This document shows, piece by piece, positions 7,576-17,496 of a stretch of 64,000 bases of DNA. The notes beneath the pieces are model-generated. The model had not been told where the DNA came from, made no database searches, and saw only the letters and a list, made by a program, of their open reading frames with translations. This stretch comes from Pseudopithomyces maydicus (taxonomy: Eukaryota > Ascomycota > Dothideomycetes > Pleosporales > Didymosphaeriaceae), in NCBI GenBank assembly GCA_026873275.1, contig JANTUC010000014.1:1-64000 (forward strand), given 5' to 3'. A program made the position numbers and the translations under genes. How positions within the stretch are numbered: position 1 is the stretch's first letter; every line of letters starts with the position of its first letter.

Positions 7576-10542
7576 CCCCTTCTTCAGCTGAGGTGCCGTT
7601 TTTCGTTTCTTGTTGACGTAGGAAATTGTTTGTCGTTGAGACTTCTCGAGGTTTTCTCGTAATTCTTCGTGTGTTTGTTTCATGATCCCTGCAGTTTTCT
7701 CTGCTTCTGCTGTGTTGATAACCGTTGGTAAGACTTGATCAAAGAGATGTGGATGTTTTCCGTGGTTTGCGTAGTATGGTGTAATTCCGGTTGTTGCTGA
7801 TTCTTTGTTGTTGTATGCCATCTGTGCTAAGGGTAGTAATGAAACCCAATTATCTTTCTTCTTGTTGCAGTAGATGCGTAGGTACGTTTCCATAGTCTGG
7901 TTGGTACGTTCTGTTTGTCCGTCTGTTTGTGGGTGATAAGCTGTCGATAGCTTTCGTTTTGTCCCGATAAGTGCCATAAGCGTTGTCCAGTAGTTTGACG
8001 TAAAGAGTTTGTCTCTGTCGCTGATGATTGTCCTTGGTATGCCGTGGTGTCTTACGAGTCTGTCGAGTATAAGATATCCTAGCTGGTCTGCAGTGTATTC
8101 CTTCTTGCAGGGTATCATTTCGGCGTACTTCGTAAATCTGTCCACAATAACCAATATTGCGTTGTACTTGACTTCCGTAGCCGGGTCCGTAGATCCTGGT
8201 AGTCCAGTGACAAAATCCATAGCGATGTCTTCCCATGGTGCTGTGGGTATTTTAATGGCTTGCATTTCTCCATACTTCAGATGCGTCGCATGCTTATTCC
8301 TTTGGCAGTCTGCGCACTTCCTAATGTAGGTGGTTACAGCTTCCTTGATTCCTTTGAAGTTGTAGTTCCGTTGGATTAGTTCCATTGTCTTGCTGATTCC
8401 GGGATGTCCGTAAAGAGGGTCGTCGTGGTGTTGTCGTATTACCTCCTCCTGTTGTTCCTTTGGTACGTCCTTGGTGACTATTATTAGTTGGTTAAGTTCC
8501 GCTGTAGGTCCTAGCGATCCGTCCTTGTTTTCCTTGAGGATTGCCGAATATGTCTTGACCTTATCTCCTGCGAGATCTTTTCTTCTGCTGAGAGCATCTG
8601 CTCGTCCGTTCTCTTTTCCTGGTGTGTACAGGATCTTGAATTTGTACTGTCCAAGGGCTTCTGACCATCGCGCTTGTCGCGGTGTCAATTCTTTCGTCGT
8701 CGTGAACCGTAACAGGTTCTTGTGGTCCGTGAAGATCGTGAGTTCCGAGCATCCGTGTGCATAGATTCTCCAGTGCTTGAGTGCTTTGACAATAGCATAT
8801 AATTCTTTATCGTGGATGTCGTAGCGTGTTTCTGCGTCGATGAACTTGTAAGAGTAGTAAGCAACGGGGTGCCATTGTCCGTCTCTTTCTTGTTTCGCGC
8901 ATGCTCCGATAGCCAAGTCGCTTGCATCGGTCTCCATGCGTAGTGGTTCGTCGCTTCTGAAAGCAACTAGGACTGGTGCGCTGATGCTTGCTTGTACTAG
9001 CTGTTTGAAAGCTTGATCGCATTGTTCCGTCCATTTGAATGCTACATCCTTCTTGGTTAGTGCCGTCAAGGGTATGGTGATCTTGGAGTAATCCTTGATA
9101 AATTGTCTGTTGAATCCGCAAAATCCTAGGAATTCTCGCACGTCTCCTATGGTTTTCGGGATTGGCCATGCTCGTATGGTTTCGATCTTGTCTGGGCTTA
9201 TGCTAAAGCCTTTCGTGTTGACAACGTGTCCTAGGAACTCTAGTTCCGTGACATGGAATTTGCATTTTTCCGGTTTGATCCTCAGATGGGCTTTCCGTAA
9301 AGCTTCTAACACGATTTTGACATGCTCTACGTGTTCTCGCTCGTTTTCCGAGTATATGAGGATGTCGTCCAAGTAGGCAACTACGAAGATGTCGAGGTAG
9401 TTCCTAAGCGTGTTGTTGATCAATTCCTGGAATGTTGCTGGTGCATTGGTTAGTCCGAACGGCATGACTGTGTACTCGAACAGGCCGTATCGCGATCTAA
9501 ACGCTGTCTTCCATTCTTCACCTTCTTTCATCCTGATGAGGTGGTATCCGTCTCTTAAGTCCATAGCCGTAAATATCTTGGCTCTTGAGAGTCTGTCTCG
9601 TAATTCTGATATGTTCGGTAACGGGTATCTATTCTTGATCGTGATGTTGTTGAGTGCTCGATAGTCGATGCACGGTCGTGGTTCTCCGTTTTTCTTGAGT
9701 ACGAACATAAATGGACTTGCTGCGGGTGACTTCGATTCTCGTATGTATCCTTTGTCGAGGTTCTTCTCGATGAAGTCCTTTTCCCATTGGAGTTCTTTTC
9801 CTGACTTGCCGTATAATGGTCCAAAGGGTGGCGTTTTCCCTTCTTCTAGGTCAATCGTATGATCCCAGGGTTGGTGCTCAGGTAGGTTTGCTTTTCCTTC
9901 CTCTTCCCGAAACAAATGACTCCATTCTTTATATTCGTCGGGGATGTCGTGAGTTGTGCGTTTCTCCTTCTCGTGCTTCTTGACCTGGTGGTGCCTGCCA
10001 GCGTCTGCCGAGGGTAATTCCAGTTTATCGACTTTCTGTCGCGAGTTCAAATTATTGATCATGCTCTCATCCGCCATCAGCGTCGTGTGATGCGCAGGTT
10101 CTGACTGCAGTGCACATTTGCAGTTCTTCATCGAAAGCTCTCTCTTTCCCCAATGTATCTGTGGGTTATGCTTTCGTAGCCAGGGGATACCTAGGATTAA
10201 GTCATGCTGACTTGCATCCAAGACGTCTAAGGTAATCCTCTCCTGGTGCTCATGGATCCTGAGTGTCGTCGTGACCTCGAGTCGTATGCTTGATTGTCCT
10301 GGTAATCGGCGTCCATTCGCGACATGGATAGTCAAAGGGGTTTCCTTGAGTTGTTCTCTGAGTCCGGCTCTTTGAACGGTCTTCCTCGAGATGAAGTTCC
10401 CTTGGGCTCCCGAATCCAGTAAAGCTTTGATCCGTATTCTTTCATTAAGCGTTACCGGTAGCTTAATGAGTGATGCCTGGTCAGTTACCAGTGCATTTAA
10501 TTCCGTTGCGGCTCCACTGAGTCCGCTCGTTGGCCTAAAAAA
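7465..10542 (-). CDS. Element E Pol: protease, reverse transcriptase, RNase H, integrase
   Basis: Expressed as a Gag-Pol fusion by -1 frameshifting at 10536-10542; it has no own start codon. In order: aspartic protease (LLDSGA, then DLILGIPWL), reverse transcriptase (YLDDILIYS catalytic box), RNase H (ETDASD, TDHKNL), integrase zinc domain (H..H..CADC) and integrase core with DDE residues (MDFVTG, ISDRDK, DGQTERTN). It copies the element RNA to DNA and inserts it in the nucleus. After KKG near 7580 the frame is shifted, giving an aberrant basic tail that stops at 7465 in place of the GPY/F and chromodomain. All catalytic motifs are intact. Length and order fit Ty3/gypsy; it is not copia, because IN lies after RNase H. 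Confidence 0.93.
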   Translation of the reverse strand, partial: FFRPTSGLSGAATELNALVTDQASLIKLPVTLNERIRIKALLDSGAQGNFISRKTVQRAGLREQLKETPLTIHVANGRRLPGQSSIRLEVTTTLRIHEHQERITLDVLDASQHDLILGIPWLRKHNPQIHWGKRELSMKNCKCALQSEPAHHTTLMADESMINNLNSRQKVDKLELPSADAGRHHQVKKHEKEKRTTHDIPDEYKEWSHLFREEEGKANLPEHQPWDHTIDLEEGKTPPFGPLYGKSGKELQWEKDFIEKNLDKGYIRESKSPAASPFMFVLKKNGEPRPCIDYRALNNITIKNRYPLPNISELRDRLSRAKIFTAMDLRDGYHLIRMKEGEEWKTAFRSRYGLFEYTVMPFGLTNAPATFQELINNTLRNYLDIFVVAYLDDILIYSENEREHVEHVKIVLEALRKAHLRIKPEKCKFHVTELEFLGHVVNTKGFSISPDKIETIRAWPIPKTIGDVREFLGFCGFNRQFIKDYSKITIPLTALTKKDVAFKWTEQCDQAFKQLVQASISAPVLVAFRSDEPLRMETDASDLAIGACAKQERDGQWHPVAYYSYKFIDAETRYDIHDKELYAIVKALKHWRIYAHGCSELTIFTDHKNLLRFTTTKELTPRQARWSEALGQYKFKILYTPGKENGRADALSRRKDLAGDKVKTYSAILKENKDGSLGPTAELNQLIIVTKDVPKEQQEEVIRQHHDDPLYGHPGISKTMELIQRNYNFKGIKEAVTTYIRKCADCQRNKHATHLKYGEMQAIKIPTAPWEDIAMDFVTGLPGSTDPATEVKYNAILVIVDRFTKYAEMIPCKKEYTADQLGYLILDRLVRHHGIPRTIISDRDKLFTSNYWTTLMALIGTKRKLSTAYHPQTDGQTERTNQTMETYLRIYCNKKKDNWVSLLPLAQMAYNNKESATTGITPYYANHGKHPHLFDQVLPTVINTAEAEKTAGIMKQTHEELRENLEKSQRQTISYVNKKRKTAPQLKKGIKYTYLRKIFAHRRRNTRNWITLRSDHFSFPNRYRQ

Positions 10543-12293
10543 GACTGCTTGCCTTTCTTGCCTGCTCGCTTGCGTCTGAAGGGTTCACTTGCCTCCATCG
10601 TGTCGAGCCATTTGTCTTCACCGAATCCGAACATGGCCTTAGTTCTTGCATGCTTCTGGCAATCCTTGTGCAAGCATGTCTGCCAATGTTCTTGTGTGCA
10701 TGTGCCGTTAATAACAAGTGTCATCGCCATGTTTTCTCCTTCGAGGTATCCTGGAAAGTATTGTCGAGTTCGCTTGTCCCAGAGATGTACGTCACAGTCG
10801 TCGATCGGGCAGTCGAACCATTCCCATCGGCAGCGAAGCTGCTTAGAGGGGAACCAATGTTCTTCCTTGGCCCTATAGTGGATAGTACACTGGTCGTGGT
10901 TGCATAGTTTCCAGTTGATGCACATGTGTTTGGGGTTTCGGTGGTCCAGTACGTAATCCGGTTCGTAGGTTTCTTTCTCGTTTTCATAGACTTTTTGCTT
11001 TGACTGTCGTTGGTACCTTTCTTGTCCCCATTCGATGTCAGCTTCACTAACGTACTTGAGTCGCTGATCATCTAGGTGTGGGACTGATCCTTCAGGAAGA
11101 TCTACATCCCGTGGTTGGAATTCTTCTTCCAGAGGTTCTGTTTGCGTGAGTTTGTCGAGGTACTCCATAACGTTGATTGGTTTGGTTTGAGGATGTGGCG
11201 TAGGTGCTCGCGCTCGTACGGGTTCAAAGTCGTTGATGGGTTCTTCGTACGGATCCTCGTAAAGCCGTGAATCGTCTGAGTCCGAGTGTTCGTTTAGGTC
11301 TATATCACTTATGCCGTCTGTGATAACCCATTCGTCTTCGTCGTCCTGATCGTTGGCGACGGTGATTACGTTCAACTGTCTGATGACCTTGTTCTTAGAT
11401 CTGCAGTTCCTGGCGATGTGACCCGGTTTGTCACAGTTAAAACAAGTGCGTTGCTCCTTTTGATTGAACGGGGTCCCTCCTCGAGGTTTACCGAAGGCGC
11501 GCTTGAGTCTGTTTGGTCCATTGGCATTTCCAGAGGCTTTGCCATATGTTCCAGTTTTCTTCTCCTCCTTCCTTACCATTACATTGTCCAGTTCCATCGG
11601 CTGGTAGCCGTAGGGGTCGTTCGTAACCCGTTGTTTGGTAGTGGTCGTACGGTAACTGGTTCGTCCGCTTGACTTGCCATACGTGGGTTGGAATTTCCCA
11701 TGATTCTTGTATTCCTGGTGTAATTCGTGCCATTCTGCATCAATCCTGATGGTTTCGTCGTAAAGTTCTTGCATCGTGTTGATCGCGGCTCCGCTGCGTA
11801 GGAGTTCTTCGCGCACGGATTTCTTGAGACCTTGCTTATACATTTTGCGTAGGGAATCGTCGTTCCATTGGGTTTGTATAGCATAGTGTTTGAACTTTGC
11901 GGTGTATTCGGCTGCTGAGTGCGTTTGTCGAAGGCGTTGGATAGCTTCTTCAGCGTAAGACTTTTCATTGGCTGAACCGAAGAGTTGTTTGATCTGAGTA
12001 CGGAAGGTACTATAGTCTTCGATGAGTTGGTCGATCTGGTCTCCTTCTTGGTTTTCCGCTGAAAGGTATGCTTCGATGTACGGCTGAATCCAGTCGGCTG
12101 GTTCGCCTCTCATGTACGTGGCGGCAAAGATGACTTTGTCCTTGTCTTCCATGTCCTTGTTGACACAGTGGAAGTACAGGTCGAGTTGGAGTAGCCATGT
12201 CTTGAGTTTGCGTCGATCGCCGTCGTACAAGTCCGGTTTAGCAGCTTTGCTGTTAGGATTGTTGAATGGGGTAAGGTCGTTGAAGTCGCTCAT
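10497..12293 (-). CDS. Element E Gag
   Basis: 598 residues from the ATG at 12293, only 17 nt from the LTR; an in-frame TTG upstream is unlikely to be used. The N-terminal ~200 residues are of the retrotransposon Gag capsid type. A CCHC zinc knuckle (CFNCDKPGHIARNC, ~284-297) follows a basic, Gly/Thr-rich linker, then a very acidic stretch. The C-terminal third adds three repeats of C-x5-7-C-x4-C-x2-H (starting ~458, 488 and 532), two followed by Trp/Tyr-Phe-Pro. Gag packages the RNA into virus-like particles in the cytoplasm. The reading frame overlaps Pol by at least 46 nt; most ribosomes should stop at 10497 and make Gag alone. Confidence 0.92.
   Translation of the reverse strand: MSDFNDLTPFNNPNSKAAKPDLYDGDRRKLKTWLLQLDLYFHCVNKDMEDKDKVIFAATYMRGEPADWIQPYIEAYLSAENQEGDQIDQLIEDYSTFRTQIKQLFGSANEKSYAEEAIQRLRQTHSAAEYTAKFKHYAIQTQWNDDSLRKMYKQGLKKSVREELLRSGAAINTMQELYDETIRIDAEWHELHQEYKNHGKFQPTYGKSSGRTSYRTTTTKQRVTNDPYGYQPMELDNVMVRKEEKKTGTYGKASGNANGPNRLKRAFGKPRGGTPFNQKEQRTCFNCDKPGHIARNCRSKNKVIRQLNVITVANDQDDEDEWVITDGISDIDLNEHSDSDDSRLYEDPYEEPINDFEPVRARAPTPHPQTKPINVMEYLDKLTQTEPLEEEFQPRDVDLPEGSVPHLDDQRLKYVSEADIEWGQERYQRQSKQKVYENEKETYEPDYVLDHRNPKHMCINWKLCNHDQCTIHYRAKEEHWFPSKQLRCRWEWFDCPIDDCDVHLWDKRTRQYFPGYLEGENMAMTLVINGTCTQEHWQTCLHKDCQKHARTKAMFGFGEDKWLDTMEASEPFRRKRAGKKGKQSFLGQRADSVEPQRN
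10508..10542 (-). promoter_or_regulatory. -1 ribosomal frameshift signal between gag and pol
   Basis: The gag frame reads TCT TTT TTA GGC, so the heptamer T TTT TTA (10542-10536) fits X XXY YYZ, the same heptamer HIV-1 uses. After a 9-nt spacer the RNA can form a stem GCGG(A)CTC / GAGCCGC (7 bp, one bulged A, loop AGTG; 10526-10508). Shifting -1 here enters the protease frame without a stop. Both parts are visible; their activity is inferred. Confidence 0.8.
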
Positions 12294-12300
12294 GTTGAGG

Positions 12301-12308
12301 GTGTTCAA
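12301..12308 (-). other. Element E putative self-primer binding site
   Basis: Two bases after the LTR the minus strand reads TTGAACAC. This is the exact complement of GTGTTCAA at 12504-12497, which lies ~33 nt after the TATATA of the same LTR, at the expected RNA 5' end. No match to a tRNA CCA end (TGG...) adjoins the LTR. Tf1-type elements prime reverse transcription by folding their own 5' end onto such a site. Confidence 0.6.
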
Positions 12309-12310
12309 GA

Positions 12311-12827
12311 TGTTATGACCACGAGGGTAGCTAGTCCTAGAGGTTAAGGTTGGTTCTCGGGCAGGAGCAACTTACGGAGGGAGAAGGGTTATCGACTGCG
12401 TGAGCGGGTCGATGGGGTAGTCGGTATCGGTATCACGAATGATACTAAATCAACAAGGAGGCCTGAGTGAATCCAAATGATAGATTGATAAACAGGTTGA
12501 ACACGAGTATCTAGTAGGATACTCGAGTCTCTATATACATGACTAGTCCCATGAGTCCCATTGTCCCATGAGTCCCAAAATCCCATAAGTCCCAAAATCC
12601 CATAAGTCCCAAAATCCCGTATTCGCGCGTAACTGTGCCTTATTGGCTCCCGTATCTTTACTCGTCCCATAAGTCCCAAGATCCCGTGCGGGACTTTGGT
12701 CCGTGCGTTACATGCGACGGTTGGGACTGGTGTTGGTCACGTGTTCTAAGCGACCTGGGATCCGGCGGCTAGGAGCAGAAGTGGTTATGATAACGAGCTC
12801 CTGCCCCACTTCGCGCGGATCGTAACA
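12311..12827 (-). repeat. Element E 5' LTR (promoter LTR)
   Basis: 517 bp, identical to 6025-6541. In E's direction it starts TGTTACGATC and ends GGTCATAACA. It contains the 8/9-bp microrepeats (12547-12620), a TATATAG box (12537-12532) and a likely transcription start near 12504. Confidence 0.95.
12497..12537 (-). promoter_or_regulatory. Element E core promoter: TATA box and predicted RNA start
   Basis: The minus strand has TATATAG at 12537, followed 30-33 nt later by ACTCGTGTTCAACC. The start position is predicted from usual TATA spacing and is supported by the complementarity of GTGTTCAA to the primer site. Confidence 0.55.
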
Positions 12828-12832
12828 GTTTT

Positions 12833-15650
12833 ATAAAGCTAGATTTAAAAAATATTTATTATTAAATCTAAATCTGGCGTAGTAATAAGTAGAAGACGGC
12901 GTTTTATACGCGCTATAGATACTTTAAATATATTATTATACCTTTTAAACTAACTAACGCTCCTACTATATTTTAAGCTTATATTAATAAAGTTTTAGCA
13001 GGATATACTAATATTTTTTATATAATATATTTAGATAATATCCTTATCTTTACTAGGGATAATAAAGACTATTAGGATTAAGTAGTTAAAGTCTTACTAT
13101 AATTATAATAGTACCGCCTATATATTAATTTAAAAAAGTGCGTTTTTAATACTACTTAAATTAAATTCCTAGGGTTTATTGTGCGCTATAATAGCGTATA
13201 GATAGACTTAAGTAGAATTAAAGTAGTTTAGAAGTAGTTAGAAATCTATTTTATTAAAGATATATAAGTCTTTATTAGATTTATTAACTTTTATTATAGG
13301 TTTATCTAAGGCTTCTCTTAAATTATAAAGTCCTTTATAGATATATTAAAGAAGCCTAAAAGGGAGAGTTAGAAAAAGCATTTTTTATAAATAGATATAA
13401 TAGAGAGGGCGAAATTTTAGTTTAATAATATCTTTATAACTACGCCTCTTCTATAATATTATAATTCTACTCTATTCTTTTAACTAGAGATGGACGTCTC
13501 TATTTAAAGTTTAGTAGAAGTATTCTTATAAAAGTTTTTTACTAGTAATTAGCATCTAATTACCTTTTAGTTAAAAAAGTTAACCCCTATAAAAGAGAAT
13601 TATTACACTTATAATCTAGAGCTATACGCTATTATAGAGGCTATATAATACTAGCATTATTATATTAAAGGTCTAGTGTACACCCTAGAAGTCCTTACTA
13701 ACTATAATAATTTAAGAGGATTTATAGGGGTAAAAGCTCTATTATAAAGATAAGTAGAATAGGCTACCTTCCTAGTAGTATATAATTGTAAAATAAAGTA
13801 TAAGATAGGAAAAATAAATCTTATAAATAAACTATTATATTAACTAGTAAATAATAATAATGTAAAGGAACTATTAGGATAAGATATACTACCTACCTTA
13901 TAAGGCCTTTTAATAGTCTCTATAAGAATTAGCACTAATAACGCATTACTATTATAATATTATAATATTAAAAGGACGCTGTAGATTAGCTAAAAACTAG
14001 ATACTATAACTAAAGTTAATATTACTTTAGTATTTAGAAGGCTGTTTAGGCAATAAACTAAAGAGGCTATAAAAGATTAAGAAGTTTATACTTTAATAAA
14101 AAGAAGCCTACTCTACTGTATTAAATAGGTCTAAAAGGATAACCCGTTTATATTATAAAAGTAGCATAATATTACTATTCTAGTACCTATTAAGCGCGAT
14201 AGGGGTAGGCAGTTATTACTATAGAAAATAGATTCTAAGGGTACACTATACTATAATAATAGAATCTTTATACTAGAAGAGCCTATATTAAAGATAAAGA
14301 TTTTATAATATTATTATAATAACTTATTAGTGGGGCACTTTAGTAGAGTCTAGACTCTAGAACTTATTAATAAATTATACTATTAGCTGAACCTAGACGC
14401 CTCTATAAAAGAATATATTAACTTATATATAGTGTATATACGGACGAAGATACCTAAATAATGCCTTATAAATAAATTAATATTATTATTAATACCCTAA
14501 AGGCCCTAGTAGGAGCTAATAATAGATTTTATTATTAGTCTTCTCTTTAGTAAGAATAAAGGAGAGGTAGTAGATGCTATTTAAGTAATAATAGATAGAT
14601 ATATTAAGATAGCCTAATATATTTTTACTACTAAAATTTTAGAGGCTAGCTAAATAGCCTAATTATTCTTAAAAAAATAGTAAGGTACTTTAGAATCCCT
14701 ATAAGTATTATATTAGATAGGGGTCCTATCTTTATATTAATATTTTAGTTAAAATTTTATTTTATAGTAAAGGTAAAGTACTGCTTTAGCACTATTTTCT
14801 ACCCCTAGATTAATAAATAGATAAAATAATAAAATTAAATTTTAGAGTAGTATCTATATACTTATATTTATAAAGATTAATAGAATTGGCTATAATTACT
14901 CCTAATTATAGAATTTACTTATAATAATTTAAAGAATATAATTATAGGACTATCTCTATTATTTACCTACTATAGGTTTTACTTATACTTAAACTATAAA
15001 TTAATAGCGCCTAATAAAGTCTTAGCTATAATAGTATACCTTTAAGCCCTAGCTAGAAATAGGGAAGTAATAGAATTATACTAGTAATACGCCTTAGAAA
15101 TATAAAAGTAGTACTATAATAAATATTATTAGCTTTAACTCTTCTTAAAGGAGGATCTAGTATTACTCTTTATAAAGAACTTAAAAGCCCTTTATTTAAA
15201 TAGGAAGTTATCCCCCTAATATATTAACCCTTTTTCTATAGAAGAGTTAATAGGAAAATAAGCTTATAAGTTAGTTTTATTTAAAGGCTCTAAAATCTAC
15301 TTAGTATTTTATACCTCCTTACTAAAGCCTTATAAATTAAGGGATAGTAAAGAAATTATAAATTTAAAACTTATAAGGATTAATAAAAGTGTTGCAATAA
15401 AGAAATATTATAAAGTTAAAATACTATTAAATAAAAGAAAAGTAAAGGGCGTTCTTTAGTACTTAGTAAAATAAAAAGGATAAAATAAGGAATATAACTA
15501 ATAGGTCCTAGAGGAAAATATTAATAAAGAACTAATATTATAGTTTATAAAGCTAAAAAGAAGAAAGTTAAAATAATTAATATTATTAAAACTAACTAAA
15601 GCCGCGCTATAAGAGTATATTAGTATTACTTTATAAGAGAGTAAATACTA
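12833..15650 (+). pseudogene. Element A RT, RNase H, integrase and chromodomain (RIP-broken)
   Basis: This continues the RT begun before insertions D and E. Readable landmarks on the + strand: KTAF.TRY....YIIIPF.LTNAPTIF (RT, ~12,890-12,990), YLDNILIFTRD (~13,030), RNase H (~13,560-13,900), integrase zinc-domain remnant near 14,330, core to ~15,150 and chromodomain-like VLQYLVK.KG...N ... LEENI (~15,450-15,540). Stops occur about once per 10 codons, only as TAA/TAG. Confidence 0.8.
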
Positions 15651-17496
15651 AAGGGAGGGTATAAAGCCTAAATTAAAAATAGAATAGCTATTAAGATCTC
15701 TTAATTATAATTACTATAATTATAACTATAATAATTAATACTATTATAACTAGAGGGCACCTTTGCGGCGCCACTATAAGGCTTTTTAATTAATATACTA
15801 TTTTAGAAACTATTATTATTAAGGGGACAGTTACGCTTCTTTTACTTTATTTTAAAAGGAGTAGTAGAAAGATAAATAATAGCTAATATTAATATACTAT
15901 AGAAATATAGATCTAGAATAAAGGAAATTTATAATAAATTATTAAACTCTTCCTTTAGATCTTTATTAATAATAGGAGTTATAATATAAAATAAGTAAAG
16001 TATAGGTACCTTCTTATTATAATTAAGGTTAAAAGCAGGAGCTATAATAGTACTAAAGACTTTAAATATTAATAAAGGGATATAAGAGTATAAAAAGGAT
16101 ATAATAGCAGTGCTATAAGCAGCTATAGAAGATATACTAAAAAAGAATTTATACTAATACTTAAAGAGGTAGCCTTAAAACTAAAAGAGAATATAATAAA
16201 GTACTAACGCGTTAGCAGTGTCTATATGATAGTTAAAATAGACTACTTAATATTTTTAATAGGCACTTTAACTTAGGTTTTATTCTTAGTAAGACCTCTT
16301 TAAGGAGGATTTTAGGGACCTTAATTAGTATTATAATAATATATAGAAGTTATATAATTAGCGGAGGTAGTAGGGGGACTCTATATAGTATTAAACTTAA
16401 TAGTATTAGGGGTAAGCGCGGCGCTATATATACGTTTTTAATTTATAGAGGCCTTAAAGACAGGCTATAACTTATTTTCTCTATTAAAAATATCTTAAAA
16501 TTTCTTATTTTTTTAAAGGACTAGCTTATCCTCTTCTTTAAACTTAAAAACGAGAGTAGGGGATTATATATTAAGTACGCTAAGAGGTAATAAATTATAT
16601 TATATAATATTAGTGCGAAGGCGCAGTAACTAATAAGTTTATATATTAAATATCTTAAAATATTTAAATAACCCTTAACTGCTGCAGTAAGGCGCTTAAT
16701 TATAATTACTTAAAGTAGCGCTGCCTCCGCGACAGTTAAATATTTATAAAGCCCTTTTTTTATAGTTTTTTAAATAAAGAAGTTAATATTTTAAATATAC
16801 TTATAGGTAACAGTCGCGAGTGCTTTAATTTAAATAAAAATAGAATTTATAATACTAGCGAGGCGCTTATAACTATAGAGAAGATTATTAATTTAGAGAA
16901 TAAACTCTTAAAGTACTAAATTATAATATTTATATAGGCTAAAGCAGCGCTTATAGCGTATAATATTATTAGTATTATAATAAGTATATAAATTATAGAG
17001 AATCTACTTAAAGTAGTAAAGATAGTAAGGAAAGAGGAGTTTTTAGTAGAGGATATATTATTAAGCGAGTAGGGTCTATATATAATATAAGTAAAGATAT
17101 AATAATAGGGATATATAGAATAATATATTATAGGCTTAAGAATTTATAACTCTGTTAATATAGTAATAGTATAAAGACGGGTATATACTAGAATAAAAGG
17201 TAATTAATACTATAAAAAGAAATAAGAAATTTCTTTTTTTAGCATAAAAGAGGTAAGGAGATAGAAAGGTCTAAAATAAATAAAATTATTTATATAGGCG
17301 CGGCGGTAATACAGTAGGCACGCTTATAAGTAAAAAAGATATAATTATATACCTATAATACTAAAACTTTAATACACACTATAATAAGAGCTTATAATAA
17401 AAGTATATTAATAGTATCTCTAATTATCCTATCTAGTATTATAATATAAACCTAATCCTCTATAGTTAAGACGTCTATATAAAGGGAGGGAATAGT
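15650..17496 (+). other. Extra region of element A between chromodomain and 3' LTR
   Basis: About 1.85 kb follows the chromodomain. On the + strand a frame from about 16,200 to 17,370 can be read with only TAA/TAG stops and a coding-like composition (many Gln/Trp-type stops, Glu/Lys/Val-rich stretches). The opposite strand is also partly open. It could be a third gene or long 3' sequence. Stop density is no lower than in random RIP DNA, so coding is not shown. The corresponding part of B is 17,999-19,850. Confidence 0.35.

Larger units (their letters stand above)
6025..12827 (-). mobile_element. Element E: full-length, non-RIPed Ty3/gypsy chromovirus
   Basis: This is a 6,803-bp element with identical 517-bp LTRs (6025-6541, 12311-12827), TG..CA ends and a perfect GTTTT target duplication (6020-6024, 12828-12832). 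Transcription runs on the minus strand: LTR, primer site, gag, -1 frameshift, PR-RT-RNaseH-IN, GPY/F-like region and chromodomain, polypurine tract, LTR. An extra gene lies antisense between chromodomain and 3' LTR. Codon use is normal and no RIP is visible although it sits inside RIP-mutated DNA, and identical LTRs indicate a recent insertion. The one visible lesion is a single-base loss in pol, so this copy is probably not autonomous. Chromodomain and self-priming signs fit the Tf1/sushi-like chromoviruses. Confidence 0.95.
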
